Positions 25,377 through 36,469 of a stretch of DNA of 64,000 nucleotides are shown in pieces. This DNA is from Podospora pseudoanserina (lineage: Eukaryota; Ascomycota; Sordariomycetes; Sordariales; Podosporaceae), in the NCBI RefSeq assembly GCF_035222485.1, contig NC_085923.1, positions 248,001-312,000 on the forward strand, written 5' to 3'. Under the pieces are notes generated by a model. That model made no database searches, was not told where the DNA came from, and worked only from the letters and a program-made list of their open reading frames with translations. Position numbers and translations under genes: made by a program. The stretch's first letter is position 1. Every line of letters begins with the position of its first letter.

Positions 25377-28300
25377 AGTTCAGGCGGGAGGGAGAGCAGA
25401 CGTGGTGTCTGCTCGGGTCGGGTAGCGTGTTTTTCGCGTGGCTTGTGGTGACGTGAAGAAAATGAGGGTGCGATATCGCCGGGTGGATATGACTAGGTAG
25501 GTGACTGCTGCTGCAGGTGAAGGTGCAAGCGGTTGATCCGAGATGCAAATTGAATGTCTCGGTCGCCACCTGTGGCACGCGGTGCGCTTAGACCCGGCAG
25601 GCGGTGGGCGTCTCGGGGATTGAAGACGTGGGAGTGGAAGCCAGTTCGGAGGTGTTTCGGAAGCGGAGGAAGCAGACGAACTGCAGACGTGACACGGTCG
25701 GGGACAAGTGCTGCGACCTTAACGCAACGATCGCGATGGAGCAGCAGACCGTGACCGACAACAGACTCAGCCAGAGATCGGGGAGGGGAGGGGGCTGGGC
25801 CACAAAGAGGTTCTGGCAGCTGGTGGGCGCTGGAGGCGGTGGTGGTGGTGGTTGTGGGTGTGGAAGGGGTTGAAGGAGAAGAGGTTGGTTTGAGTTATGG
25901 GGTCAGGGTCGTTGGAGTCGCGCTGGTGGTAGTAGTGGTTCGGCGGCGGCGGTGCTGTTCTGGTGGTCGGCGCAAGGCAATTGTCGTCCTCAGTGGCTCA
26001 CCCGCGACTGCTGGGCCAATGCGGCTGGATGGGATATGTCGGCGCGGCGACACGGGGACCATCAAAGTGACATGGCTCGGGGGAAGGTAGATGTTGGAGG
26101 AATCGGCGAGCAGGGACCAGTGCGGTATGGGGTAGCGCAGCCGGAGAGGAAGAGAGGAGGATGGGGGATGGGGGTTGGGAATTTTGAATTTTCGGCGTCG
26201 CTTGAGCGCAATGGGGGGGGGAGAGCACAAGAGCAAGCAAGGTGATTGGGGATGGTCCTGTCACACTCTCCTGGGACGAAGCCTCTGCACTGCGCAGTTT
26301 CTAGCACGCCCTGGCCTGGCTGCCCGCGTATTTTTGATACCAGACATCACGGCTGCCTTGGCATTCGGGCGAATGAGGCACTCATGCATCATGGTCAGGC
26401 AGCTATTGCAGTAACGAGGCCTTGGCCCTCGATTAGCCTCTCTCACCTGTCATCAATCGTCAAGATTCCAATTCTCTTCCAGGTTGTTGGTCATGGTTGG
26501 CCCCAGCACCCAGCAGAGCAGTTGGAAAATGCAGCTTTGGGCAGCCTTATAACGCATCGGCCAACGGCCAGTCTGGATGAGCTTCAATGTAAACTAACTG
26601 CCGTTGGCTACCCTCCTCCGAAAGGGTTGGTGAACCGGAGCGTTGACAATGGCAGCAGCGAGCAGAGACAATGGCATCACACGGGGAAGGGCTGGAAGTT
26701 CGTCGGCAGCCAGCGCCGAAAAAACCTCCTGACATCAGCGGGATCACGGCACGCAATATCGGTGCCACGTTTGGCAGGGATTTGTCAGGTCCTGGTTGGC
26801 AGCAATCACTGTTGGGCATCTTTGGTTGTGCGGCCTCGCTGTCGCTGCCATCACCACAGTCCGTGGACCCCTTGGCCACGGCCCGTTGATTTAAGCTTCA
26901 GCGGGCGCCAGATCCACGCTAAATTACAATCGATTCTTGAAGGATGCAGTTATGCAGATGAAAATCATCGAGACGGCCCGTTGCAGCTGGCGTGTCGATC
27001 CCGATCCCGTGACTTGTTGTCCTTTCCTCTTTCCACTTGGCATTGATTTGAACATCTGACAGCGGCCGGCCCAGCGCCTTCATCGGCCGTCGGCAGCGTC
27101 TCCCTTTCAGTTGCAGACCTGAAGCATCATTAGGGTCGTCACAAGGGGGCGTCCATGGCAAGCTGTACCTTGCATTAGCCCACTGTTGTGGTTGACCGCT
27201 CCCCACGGCCTGGGTCAGCCCAGAGCGTGTGCATTTTCCAGCTTGGTTTACGGAGTACATATATGAACCATCTTTCCACTCCCGGGAATCAGTCCATGAC
27301 CCATCCGGCACTTCACTTCTTGGGGGGGGAGAGTAACAAGCAGGCAATGCCCGCCTGGCAAATGGCAAAAATGCGGGGGAATTTCCATCCCTCCCGCTGT
27401 GATCGACAACGCCATGGACAGAGAAAACCTGGGGAAACCTCCGCCACAGCATTACCCTGTGGTGTGACTATTTGAAACGACATTCTTTGCTAGAGGGGAT
27501 ATTATCGAACTCGCAAACTTTTACCTCAAAATCACCAAACAGGTGGGCGCAGTTAGGTGAAAAAATCATGGGGTCCAAAATTACCTGAGCTTTGCTTATC
27601 TCTGGGACTGATAAGGCGGCTTTTGGGGTGTCCATGCAATTAACGGGTCTCTCACTTCACCTTGATGCATAATCAAGGTCTTTCTCACAACCTACCTATA
27701 CCAAGGCAGGCCGCCTCAGACATCTGGAAAAGAAGTATTCGTTTCATACTTTAGATATGATGCAGCTATTGAACCGCAGAAAGTGGCAAGAACCGCATGC
27801 CAACCTGGCACCCAACATTCGGATCACCAGTGTTTCAGCTCCCCCCAGTGGCCTCTGTCGACATACTGCGGCCCCAATGCAATGCGGAATCTCTCAAAAT
27901 TTATGTTCTGATCTTCAGGAACAGCAAAAGTTCCTCCAATCGACCAGTCACAATCCAAGAGACAATTACATCGCAGATTTTGTCTCCGAGGCCAATGACC
28001 CCTGACCCCTGGAGCCCGTCTTCCGTCCGTCTTGCCGGCGAACCACTCGTATCCTCCGCCACATAGTGACACAGACACTTGCAATATTATATCATCAACT
28101 GAGTCTGGTGGGTATAGCACCTATCTTTGCCTTTCAGTGACTCCCACTTCTTAAGCTCGGCAGCATTGACTCTTCAGACCGCGGTACTTTGTTCTCTCAC
28201 AGAGCAGCTAGCCAGATGTTCAGGATTATCCGAGGGGCTAAATGCAGGTAGCCGAGCCTGCAAGGTGTAAGGGAGAGTGGCAAGAGAAATACATGGTCTC

Positions 28301-28778
28301 CAAACATCGCATCATCTCTCGATGAGGTAATTTGCACTTGTTGAGTTCAGCACCTTGAAGCTCTCATGGCCGACTTTGCTTCACCAGTCATAGCATACCC
28401 ATTTCTCACGACTTTCTCTTACACCTTCAGTATGTCTGATCCATACTGGCAGACAAGAATACTGACATGGAACTTGAAGAAGGAAGGAAAGGTATTTTCT
28501 GTAGCACTTGGCCTTTGCTGTTTGCTACCAACCCCCATCCACCCATACTCGTCCTCATCCAACCTCTCAACTCACTAGGTAGCTGCCAGATGACCCAGCT
28601 GCTCTTTGAATTCACATTTTCAACGCCTTCCACTTCTCCGCTTCCGCCTCGTGATATACGAAAACGTCGCATACGAACCGCACATAAGCTGAGAACATCG
28701 CACTACACAGTTGCGGTAAGAATTGTTAGTCCACTGATAGCTTCGAGTAACAGGAGTGCATGATATTCTTGGCTCTTA
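25377..28778. other. Long upstream region of the Som1-like gene
   Basis: 3.4 kb with no supportable gene. The first 900 nt are probably leader and promoter of the Som1-like gene, with a GGT repeat at 25838-25852. Open frames of 264 codons (26252-27046, plus) and 177 codons (26919-27452, minus) overlap each other and have no domain or splice structure, so I do not call them genes. Confidence 0.5.
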
Positions 28779-29120
28779 CTATCTCTTGATCGGCTCCCCC
28801 GTCTTTTCTTGAATCCAGCCGTTTTGTGACGCCCAGGCGTCGAGGTCCTCCACCTCGTCAAGCTCTCGTGCAAACTCCAGTAACGTGTTTCGATGTTTCT
28901 CCTTTTGATCGAGATGATACTCGATCATAGCGTCGCTGAGGCTGTTGAACTGGGTTTGTGTGAGTGTCATGTATGGTTCGCCTTGAATCTTGCGGAGGAA
29001 TTGTACTGGGGGTTGGTTGGTTAATGTGACGGTTTTCTTTTGGGGTGTTGGAAAAAGGAGTGATCGTTCGGATTCAAGTTCAAGGAGGGAATAGATTGAA
29101 AGAGCAATAAAAAATTCTTT
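28779..29120 (-). CDS. Uncharacterised coding exon, 3' part of a small gene
   Basis: A minus-strand frame of 113 codons plus stop, opened by a good acceptor (TTTCCTAACAG just upstream of 29120). The residues look like real protein: an amphipathic helix-rich stretch KEFFIALSIYSLLELESERS, a turn, FLRKIQGEPY, then an acidic helical region ending in KTGEPIKR. The only in-frame ATG is at residue 51 (28970), so either translation starts there (63 residues) or an upstream exon supplies the start. I searched the 450 nt upstream and found no convincing donor or ATG exon; a candidate donor 26 nt before the acceptor is too close. I do not recognise the family. It may be a partial gene or the remaining end of a decayed one. 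Confidence 0.45.
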   Translation of the reverse strand, partial: KEFFIALSIYSLLELESERSLLFPTPQKKTVTLTNQPPVQFLRKIQGEPYMTLTQTQFNSLSDAMIEYHLDQKEKHRNTLLEFARELDEVEDLDAWASQNGWIQEKTGEPIKR

Positions 29121-29660
29121 CTGTTAGGAAAAAGGATGGTGAGTACTGCGAGGAGATAAAGGGTGATAAGTGTTCGACTGATTCATTTAATCTCCATTGT
29201 TTCCGGCCGTAGACTATGAGCTGGAACAGGTATTCTTTTAGCTGAAACTATGCGCCAAAGTTGCTTCTCAATGCGTGCTTCATACTATTGTATAGAAAGC
29301 CTTCTTTTGTAGCCAGCAGTTCATCGACCACAGGACAAGACTGTGTTCAAAACCTGCAAGCTCCATATATTTTGCAGTTCATTGGCTGCCAGTGAGATAA
29401 GTTATTTGACTAAACGCTACATGTGATTTCTGCGTAGGTGGCTACAAAGCCGCCGTTCAAAAATAAGGTTTTAGACAGGCGCCTGACCAACACAACAATT
29501 AAGATAAGGTACCTACCTACCTCATATAACGTACCTACCTCAGGCAACATTACCTGACTTTGCACACGTCAAGATCTGATCCCCAAACTTCCGGAAAAAT
29601 CATAAACTTTGCTCACAAATTCTTAGTACAGCAAAATGTCATCGTCAACGTATATTGTAG
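29121..29660. other. Intergenic
   Basis: AT-rich spacer. It contains a cluster of TACCTACC motifs at 29507-29540. No gene found. Confidence 0.5.
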
Positions 29661-30232
29661 GCCCTCGAGAATCTGCAAGAACAAAACGGCCTGCAGGTGT
29701 CAGGCGTACAATCGAGTGTTGATCTCATCCTCGAGACTGTCTAGCATGAAGGAAAAGCTTCTGCCCAGACACAAAATATTTCTAGGTGGGATAGGCCAGG
29801 GGTTTGCTATGTATGTTCGTTCCTAGGTGTCCGCTTCTCTGTCTCTCATGCAGTATTGCTGATGGGAGAGGAGGTTTTGCCGGCCTCTATGGGTTTTGCA
29901 GCTGGTTCCCGCTGGTGGATGAAGCCACATCCGCAGCCCGCCAACAATCGGATCTCATCGGACGGTTTACCATCCTGCAACACCCCTCTATTCAAGCGAA
30001 GGGAAAAGACCTACCAGCACCGCTACCACAGCTCGCCTCAACGCCCATTTTGCTTGAACACAGTCAGGACGACGCCGTCATATTCATAAAGAACGGCACA
30101 CGAATGTGGGATACTTTGAAGGAATTTGGGTTTCTTGATGTTGAATGGCATGAATATGGTGATGGGGGACATTGGATAAATGAGCCTCGGGGAGTTGACG
30201 ATTTTGTTGCTTTTTTTTACGCAGAGCTATAG
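29661..30232 (+). pseudogene. Decayed APT1-like carboxylesterase (phospholipase/carboxylesterase family)
   Basis: Pieces of an acyl-protein thioesterase-type alpha/beta hydrolase follow each other in more than one frame. First comes QSSVDLILETV, then in another frame KIFLGGIGQGFAM, then GGFAGLYGFCSWFPLVDEA through to the end at HWINEPRGVDDFVAFFYAEL. The amino-terminal third, including the HG(x)G region, is absent. The nucleophile elbow, GGFSQG or GGISQG in the family, reads GGIGQG here, so the catalytic serine is glycine (GGC where AGC is expected). The catalytic Asp (SQDDAV) and His (GGHWIN) remain. A family-type intron near 29811-29853 is recognisable, but the frame on either side does not agree. 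I read this as a host gene copy losing function rather than a working esterase; an active paralogue should exist elsewhere. Confidence 0.65.
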
Positions 30233-30877
30233 GCGAGTCAGTTACCTCACCTGCCCGGTAACATGGCTTCTCTCTCCAACATAGTCAACAGGCCTTGAAG
30301 GATAATCGGTATGCATTTAGAGATAATTCATAGAGTCATTGAATGCTCGAAAAAGGTCCTGGAGCGTTTATTATAGGTCTCAAAGAATGGTCGAGAGGCG
30401 TGTTTGACTACCTATCGATCGTTGAGCCCTTGAATTTTTGTCGCAGCCTCTATCTTTCTGTCGAAAGCGTGAGGGGTACGGCTTTAGCAATCCCACATTT
30501 AATAGGCTGACCAGGGCTTTCTCCGTGCCGGGACTGGCTGTAGGTGCAGAAAAGTTTTGGCACTTTGGTGGCGACAGATCAGGTTGCCTGGGGAAACCAG
30601 ACCAGCCTCTCCAGGCGCTGCCACCGAAAAAATTGTTAGACTTCTGGGACCGGAAAGGATGACGAATGCAAGGGCGCCACACGACGAAGGATCTTTTCGC
30701 CATCACAGGCATCACCACGAAGGTAAAATTAAACCTCATTATCCGAAAACTATATCCCAGCTAGAATCGAAAACCCCCTTCTCCCCCATCCATCACCCCT
30801 TTTATCATCCAGGGCAAGCCATCACTGCCCACTGGAGCCCATCATGATGTCATCCCATCATATCTCCTCTCTGACCC
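30233..30877. other. Intergenic
   Basis: Spacer between the esterase relic and the 3' end of the NTF2-like gene. Nothing recognised. Confidence 0.5.
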
Positions 30878-32182
30878 CTAAGGCCCGGTAGGAAACTCAC
30901 AGCTTCCCCCAATATTCTGCAAATAAGCGATGTTGTTAAACTCGACATCGAGCCCCCCAATCTTCCAGATGTAGTCATTCTGCTCCTTGACATGCTCCGA
31001 CTCGGTATCCTCCAACTCGCCCACGGTCTTGAGAATAGCAATACCCCTGACAGGCTTGGCCTGAACATGGGGCACGGCAAAAGTAGCAGTCCAGATTAGG
31101 GTGATCTCAGCGCTATCCCACAGTCAGTAACAGTATCTGAATCACATAACAAAGGGTACATACCAGTCAACAATCTTGTGGGTGATGATCAAGGGGAGGT
31201 TATCAGGCATGACATGCTGGTGCTCAATGAACGCCTCCTTGCTAGGGAAGGTAACGGTTCCCAAGGGGATGCCAGCGAGGGAGTTGATCGAGTCGGAGGT
31301 GTCGTAGAAGTTGTCGGAGAGGTAGTAGGCGTCCTCGTCGTTCCACTTGGAGATCATGCGGACGTAGGCGTCGATGATGACCTCGGCGGCTTGGTCGGAG
31401 AGGCAGCTCTCGGCTTGGCCGGCGGCAGGGAAGCGGATGGGGATGCTGCCGTTGATGGGGCGGGTGATGACGGGGATGGGGGTGACGGGGGTGGCGGGGA
31501 GGATGGTGACCGAGCCGTCAGCGGTGCCGTCAGTGTCATCGTTCAGGTCGGTGCCGTCAGTGAGATCAGTGCCATCGGTGAGGCCAGTACCGTCGGTGCC
31601 ATCAGTGCTGTCGCCGCCAGTAAGATCAGGAACGGTGATGGTTGAGTCATCGTCATCGTCACCGTCAGGGTTGCCGCCGGTGAAGTCGGGAACAGTGATG
31701 GTAACATCATCGTCACCATCGGGGTTGCCGCCGCCGGGGAGGGCGGGAAGGGTTACGGGACCACCGTTGTCGCCGCCAGGGATGTTAGGCAGAGCAACTG
31801 GGGTGTTGGTTCCATTGCCGGTGCCGTCGTCCGTCCCGTTTTCACCGCCATCACCACCATCATTGCCGCCATCACCACCGTCGTTACCAGCGTCACCACC
31901 GTCGTCACCGCCATCATCGCCGTCGCCGTCGCCACCGTCTGTGACATCTGGAACCGTGACTGGGACATCGACAGTAGGGACGTCGGTGGGAGTGGCCGCA
32001 CTGTTCGTGGTGGAGGAAACCCGGTCGTTCCAAGGATCGGGGATCCATCCCTGAGAGTCGGAGTTTGGACCCCTCAAAGTATCTACCAGGTCGTCAAAGA
32101 CTGGTTGGCGTTGTCTGATAGGTCTCAGGGTAGCCGCCGCTGACAACCCTGTGAGGGTGAGGAGAGGGATGAAGGAGCGCAT
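30878..32182 (-). CDS. Secreted protein with Asp/Gly/Thr-rich linker and C-terminal NTF2-like domain
   Basis: Exon 1 32182-31164 and exon 2 31112-30878, with a 51-nt intron, give 417 residues. The start at 32182 opens a signal peptide (MRSFIPLLTLTGLSAA); an in-frame upstream extension lacks this property. Residues about 75-265 form a disordered linker built from DGGDGG, TDGTDLTDG and similar repeats, broken by short hydrophobic TITVPDLTGG units. From about residue 285 (CLSDQAAEVIIDAYVRMI) to the end lies an NTF2-like fold of the type found alone in secreted fungal proteins. It ends with an extra segment containing Cys (GGSCEF) that could pair with the Cys at the domain start. Function is unknown; the fold may bind a small ligand or be an enzyme. 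The linker suggests display at or near the wall. Confidence 0.82.
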
Positions 32183-33464
32183 GTTGACCGACTCTGAGCT
32201 GTTGTGTGTTGTAAGAGAGTGTGGGTAGAAAAAGCGTGAGTGTGATGATGAAATAAGGAATGAGAAGAACAACGGCCTGAGAGAAGTGACCCTTTTATTC
32301 TTGTTGTCCCTTCACTCAAACTTGAAATTTCCTAGCCGATTCCCCCCTAATCGACATCAGGACTTCCCCAGAGGAGCCCTACTGTGGGTTGAGACCGTCG
32401 GATATGGGCATGTCTCTCGCCTGAGGGCCTCATCTGTGAATGCATGCCACCTGTCAATCGCCTGGAAGCCGTACAGCCGCACTGGTGATCATCATTCATC
32501 ATCTCAACGGCGTCAGTGAGGGTTTGCTTGTGGTGATGATAGTCTGGCTGATGGCGGGGGCTCGTTGAAAGCAGTGTTATGAATGGTTGAAAGGGAGATG
32601 GCGTGTATACGAGCATGGAGCTGCCCTTGAATTCCATTGAACGCAACGAATTCCTGGCACTCTCCTTTTGGGATGTGTGGAATGCTTGATACAAGGCGTG
32701 GCACGGCACATTGCCGTACAGGACCAGCTTTCTCCCGGCAGTGCTAGGTAGGCTTGCCGGATGGGCATCATTCACTTGCCGTGTTACGGACACTGGGGGT
32801 CGCCAGGTATTTGTGAGCATCGGTCTCTGCATATGCCTGCATTGCGCCGTGGCCGCCCGACGGGACAACGGTGATGTCTCAGCGCACAGGCTCGAGGAGA
32901 GAATCCCGTTGGGCCGAGAAAGACTGTCGTACATGTGTGTGTGGGACATTTGACAGCCAGCGGAGAGTTTCGTTCTCGGAATTGTCGTCGACAAAGGTGA
33001 GGTCGTGGTTCTCATGGGAAATGTATCCCGTCGTGCGTTGCCATTCCGGGTTTCGTAACAGTAATTGACTTGGCGAACCCGATGTCTCGGTTCAGTGTGG
33101 TTCCTGGCATGAACTAGAGTCGCAGTCAGATAGCAAGTCGTTCGTTGATTGAATCAAGCATTGGGCCAAGGCGGCAATCGCAACATCGGACCGTCCCGGC
33201 AGCGTCGTTTGTCGATCTGATGCGCGTGTGTGCTGGATGGGTCAGGGGTAAAGATTTGAAGACTCAAGCCAGCCCACCTCTGTCATCACTTTGACGTCCG
33301 AAAGGCTGCTGGTTTCATTGTTCGTGGGACGGAACTGCCATGTGAAAGTTCTCTCAATTATTTTGATCTCGGCCCTTTCTATCCCGTCAACTCCACTCAT
33401 GATCGCCCAAGCTCCGACCCAATCCTTTTCTGAATCAAGCCACTGTCAGTGTGTCCCCGTGCAG
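32183..33464. other. Intergenic
   Basis: Promoter side of the NTF2-like gene and 3' flank of the glycosyltransferase gene. A 222-codon minus-strand frame (32347-33015) has no protein-like features and is not called. Confidence 0.5.
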
Positions 33465-34658
33465 TCACCCCTGTGGTGGATCGATCGAATAGCCACAAAC
33501 ACGCTGACGTCTCTCATGGAAATCCCGATAGATCCCGTTCCAAATGTCCCTCTCGACGCACGACTCCACGCCGTCCTTGTCGCGACATTTCGGCTCGAGC
33601 CTCTGCCGCAAGTCCTCGGCCGCCCCCAGCCATGGCTTTGGTAGCGGCCAATCCGAAAAGTGCAAGTATTTCGCCTCGTTAAACACCTCGATCGGGTCCC
33701 ACTCCTCGCGATCACTCCCCAAGTACTTGGCATGCTCGCCATCCTCCCAACGAAACACCTGCGTCAGCAGAGCATACCGTCTGTGTGGGATCACCATGGC
33801 ACTATCCTGGTACAACGTGTTGAGGATCTCCATGTCATACTCGTCCTCACCGCCCTTGTTTGTGGCGTCCAACACTCTCTCAAACTCTTCCGCACTTGGC
33901 TCGACAAGCAGGATATGGGACGCTAGCTTCTTTTCCTCGGGATACAGCCAATATGCCCGTGGCATCGCGACTGGAGACGGCGGAAGGGTGAACAGCTCGT
34001 CTGCAGACCCCAACAACACAGCATCCGAGTCCAGCGATAGAACCCTAGAATACTGTGTTTGGTTGAAGGCCAGAAGTTTGGTGAAGGACTCGGCCCATGT
34101 GGCTGGAAATGCAGTCAGTTAACGTTTGAACAAGGGGTCTCTTGTCGAGCGCGACAACATACAGTCCGCCGTGGCTCTATGCTGCACCGATACCGGTACC
34201 AACTTGACGTTGAAGTCATCCCTCGCCTTGTTCAGCAGCTCGATATCATGACGCTTCCCGCCTTTCCCCCTCCCTGCAGCTTCAGAAACCTCAAGGTTGA
34301 ACATCCCCTCCGGGTACATCATCACACGATCCGCCTTGCTGCCATGCTGATGCAGCTGCCCGAAGAGCATGACCGAGTTGCAGAGGTAGTGACTGTTGGT
34401 TACGTATTGAAGATAGGCGAACTTGGACCAGTCGACCTCATCTTCACGAACCTCCTTCGGCCCCTGTTCGTCTGGAGCTGCGACCGAGTTTGGCGGTGGC
34501 TGTTGCCCGGCGTTCCATTCCGCTGCCGCCCCCCTCTGGCGCGCAAGGAACAGCAGCAGGGCGCAAGTCAGCGTGAAGGCGACCCAAACCCGCGCCCGCC
34601 GAGGAGAAAACAGGTCGCTGATGCTGGGGCCCATGGTTGGGGATTTGGTTACAATCAT
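33465..34658 (-). CDS. GNT1-type glycosyltransferase (GT8-like), type II membrane protein
   Basis: Exon 1 34658-34163 and exon 2 34102-33465, joined over a 60-nt intron, give 377 residues. The start is the first ATG of the frame. A single membrane segment (WVAFTLTCALLLFLA, about residues 25-39) follows a short basic tail, the layout of a Golgi type II enzyme. The catalytic domain contains CNSVMLFGQLHQHGSKADRV and a metal-binding DSD at residues 190-192. It also has SHILLVEPSAEEF, YDMEILN and HFSDWPLPKPW, the landmarks of the fungal GNT1 (alpha-1,2/1,4-type N-acetylglucosaminyltransferase) group. It should transfer a sugar from a nucleotide donor onto a glycoprotein or glycolipid in the secretory pathway. 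Donor and acceptor cannot be fixed from sequence. Confidence 0.85.
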
Positions 34659-36469
34659 GGTGAACGAGTGACGACCGAACGACAGCCAGTTTTTCACCCC
34701 AAGCTCCCACTGTCAATACCTTCCTTGTTGTCGCGCAAAACAGTGGATCTTATCCTTCTCCCAACTTCATGATCCTTGGCGAGGAATGGGAACGGAAGGG
34801 CGGCGCCTAGGTTTTGTGTGCTGTCACGGAGGAAAATCCGAAATCTCGAGCGAAGCGGCCATTCCTCACATTTTTGAACAGTAACCCCTGACAGGGGATG
34901 CCCATGGCTCTCCAGCCCAATGGTTGAGTGGGACATTGATATTGATGTACTATTCTGCATTGAGAGACTCAGCTGGTGAGCTGCCGTTGGAGGCGTGGCT
35001 GGCTGATCTTGCCAATACTTGAGCCGCTTTCGGGTATAATGACCTGGGGGAAATATCCGAATTGTGAGACAAAGTTGACCTTTTTTGGTGTAATTATGAA
35101 TGAAGATTTTTTGGCGTGGGGGTCAGCTGGGGTCTGGACCGTTTGGTTTGTTGCCGGGTCTCGTATCCGGGTTGTGTCTACCGCACACTGTGGACAAACA
35201 CTGTTGATGCTGCAAGACGCTGAATGAAGGGAGGGCTTGTCATCAATATGGAAATAACGTCCACACAAGGAATTGCGGGATTCTGGACATCTAAACTTGA
35301 GAGTGCTCAACAATGTTCACTGTTGGGTATCTTCCAACTTGCTCGTATCAAGGGATTATTGATCTCTCATTTTCTGGTCGCAAGGTTTCTATTCCATCCA
35401 AACCGATGTTGATGGGCACCGAATTCCTCCCTGGCGTCTTGAACTAAAAATCCAAGGTCATAATCAAAGTCAAAAGTCTAGTGATACCTAAGGTGGTCTT
35501 GATCTTGGTCAAAATCTAGGTTGTTACCTAGTAGCCAAGATCTGCTCAAGATCATACATACATACCTTGGGACTTGGCTAAAGTCAAAATCATGGTCTAA
35601 TTTTTAGTCAAAGTTGTGGTCTACAGTCCATGGTGTCTTAGTCCCGGTCTTAGCCTTAGTCAAAAGTGGTAGTCAAAAGTGGTAGTCAAAAGTCAAACAT
35701 CAAGCTCTTAGTCCGAGACGAAGTCAGGTTTCCCAAAGTCAAACCCAAAGGAACACCCGACATCGAAAAGCACAGGTAGCACATCTCCAACCTCCCAACA
35801 TACCATCGACATCCTCCCTCTTCCCCAATTCATCGATAGTTTTCACACTCCATCTCACACAATCACAACACGACAACTCTCTTAATTAAACTCGATATGA
35901 TCCCTCTTCAATTCCCTTTTAACTATGCCGCTTTCTCTGCCTCTGAACATCTCCAGATAATGATTACAACAGGTGTAGGGATAAAGAATACTCCTCCTCG
36001 CATCTCCCAAGCAAAAACAAAAGAGTAATGAATGTCAGTCCGACCAGCCCGAATATATATACACATTTCTTTCTTCTTCTTCCTTACTCCCCAGTATAAA
36101 TCAAACTTCTTCCATCAAAGGGGGTATAGTATACACCATGCAAACCAACTATCCTATCCATTCCATCATCACTCAAATCACCCAACTCAATCCTCCAATC
36201 CAATGGCTATGCAACTTTGTTGAAAAACCCAGAAACAAAAAACAAGAAAAAAAAGAAAAAGCCACCCCAATCATCCCCTCTTAGCAACATATCTGTTGAA
36301 ACAGGCCCTCCAAAAGCACGCCTCGGATATCAGGCTCTTATATACACCCCCTTTCCCCTTCCCGCCCCCAATCTCCTGCCCCGTCCAAAAAACCATAACC
36401 CCCTTTCCAAATATTAACCCCCCAAAAACTCCTTTATGCAATGCAAAATAGATAAATAAATAAATAATA
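34659..36469. other. Intergenic with degenerate AGTCAAA repeats
   Basis: 1.8 kb between the glycosyltransferase start and the 3' end of the coiled-coil gene. The middle (35455-35760) is a block of diverged AGTCAAA-containing units, listed separately. The right end is AT-rich and includes the 3' flank of the coiled-coil gene. No gene supported. Confidence 0.55.
35455..35760. repeat. Diverged interspersed AGTCAAA repeat block
   Basis: At least eight occurrences of AGTCAAA or GGTCAAA spaced irregularly, with two near-perfect tandem copies of AGTCAAAAGTGGT at 35656-35683. CTAGG and CTTAGTC phrases also recur. The pattern suggests an old tandem array blurred by mutation. Confidence 0.6.

Noticed and set aside
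26252-27046. 264-codon plus-strand open frame upstream of the Som1-like gene
   Set aside because: No domain, no splice partners, composition rich in His/Trp/Pro/Ser, and it overlaps a 177-codon frame on the other strand; best explained by low stop density.
27480-28778. Searched for exons of a missed gene
   Set aside because: Short frames on both strands do not join across plausible splice sites.
32347-33015. 222-codon minus-strand open frame
   Set aside because: Residues look like translated non-coding DNA, and nothing recognisable or conserved in appearance is present.
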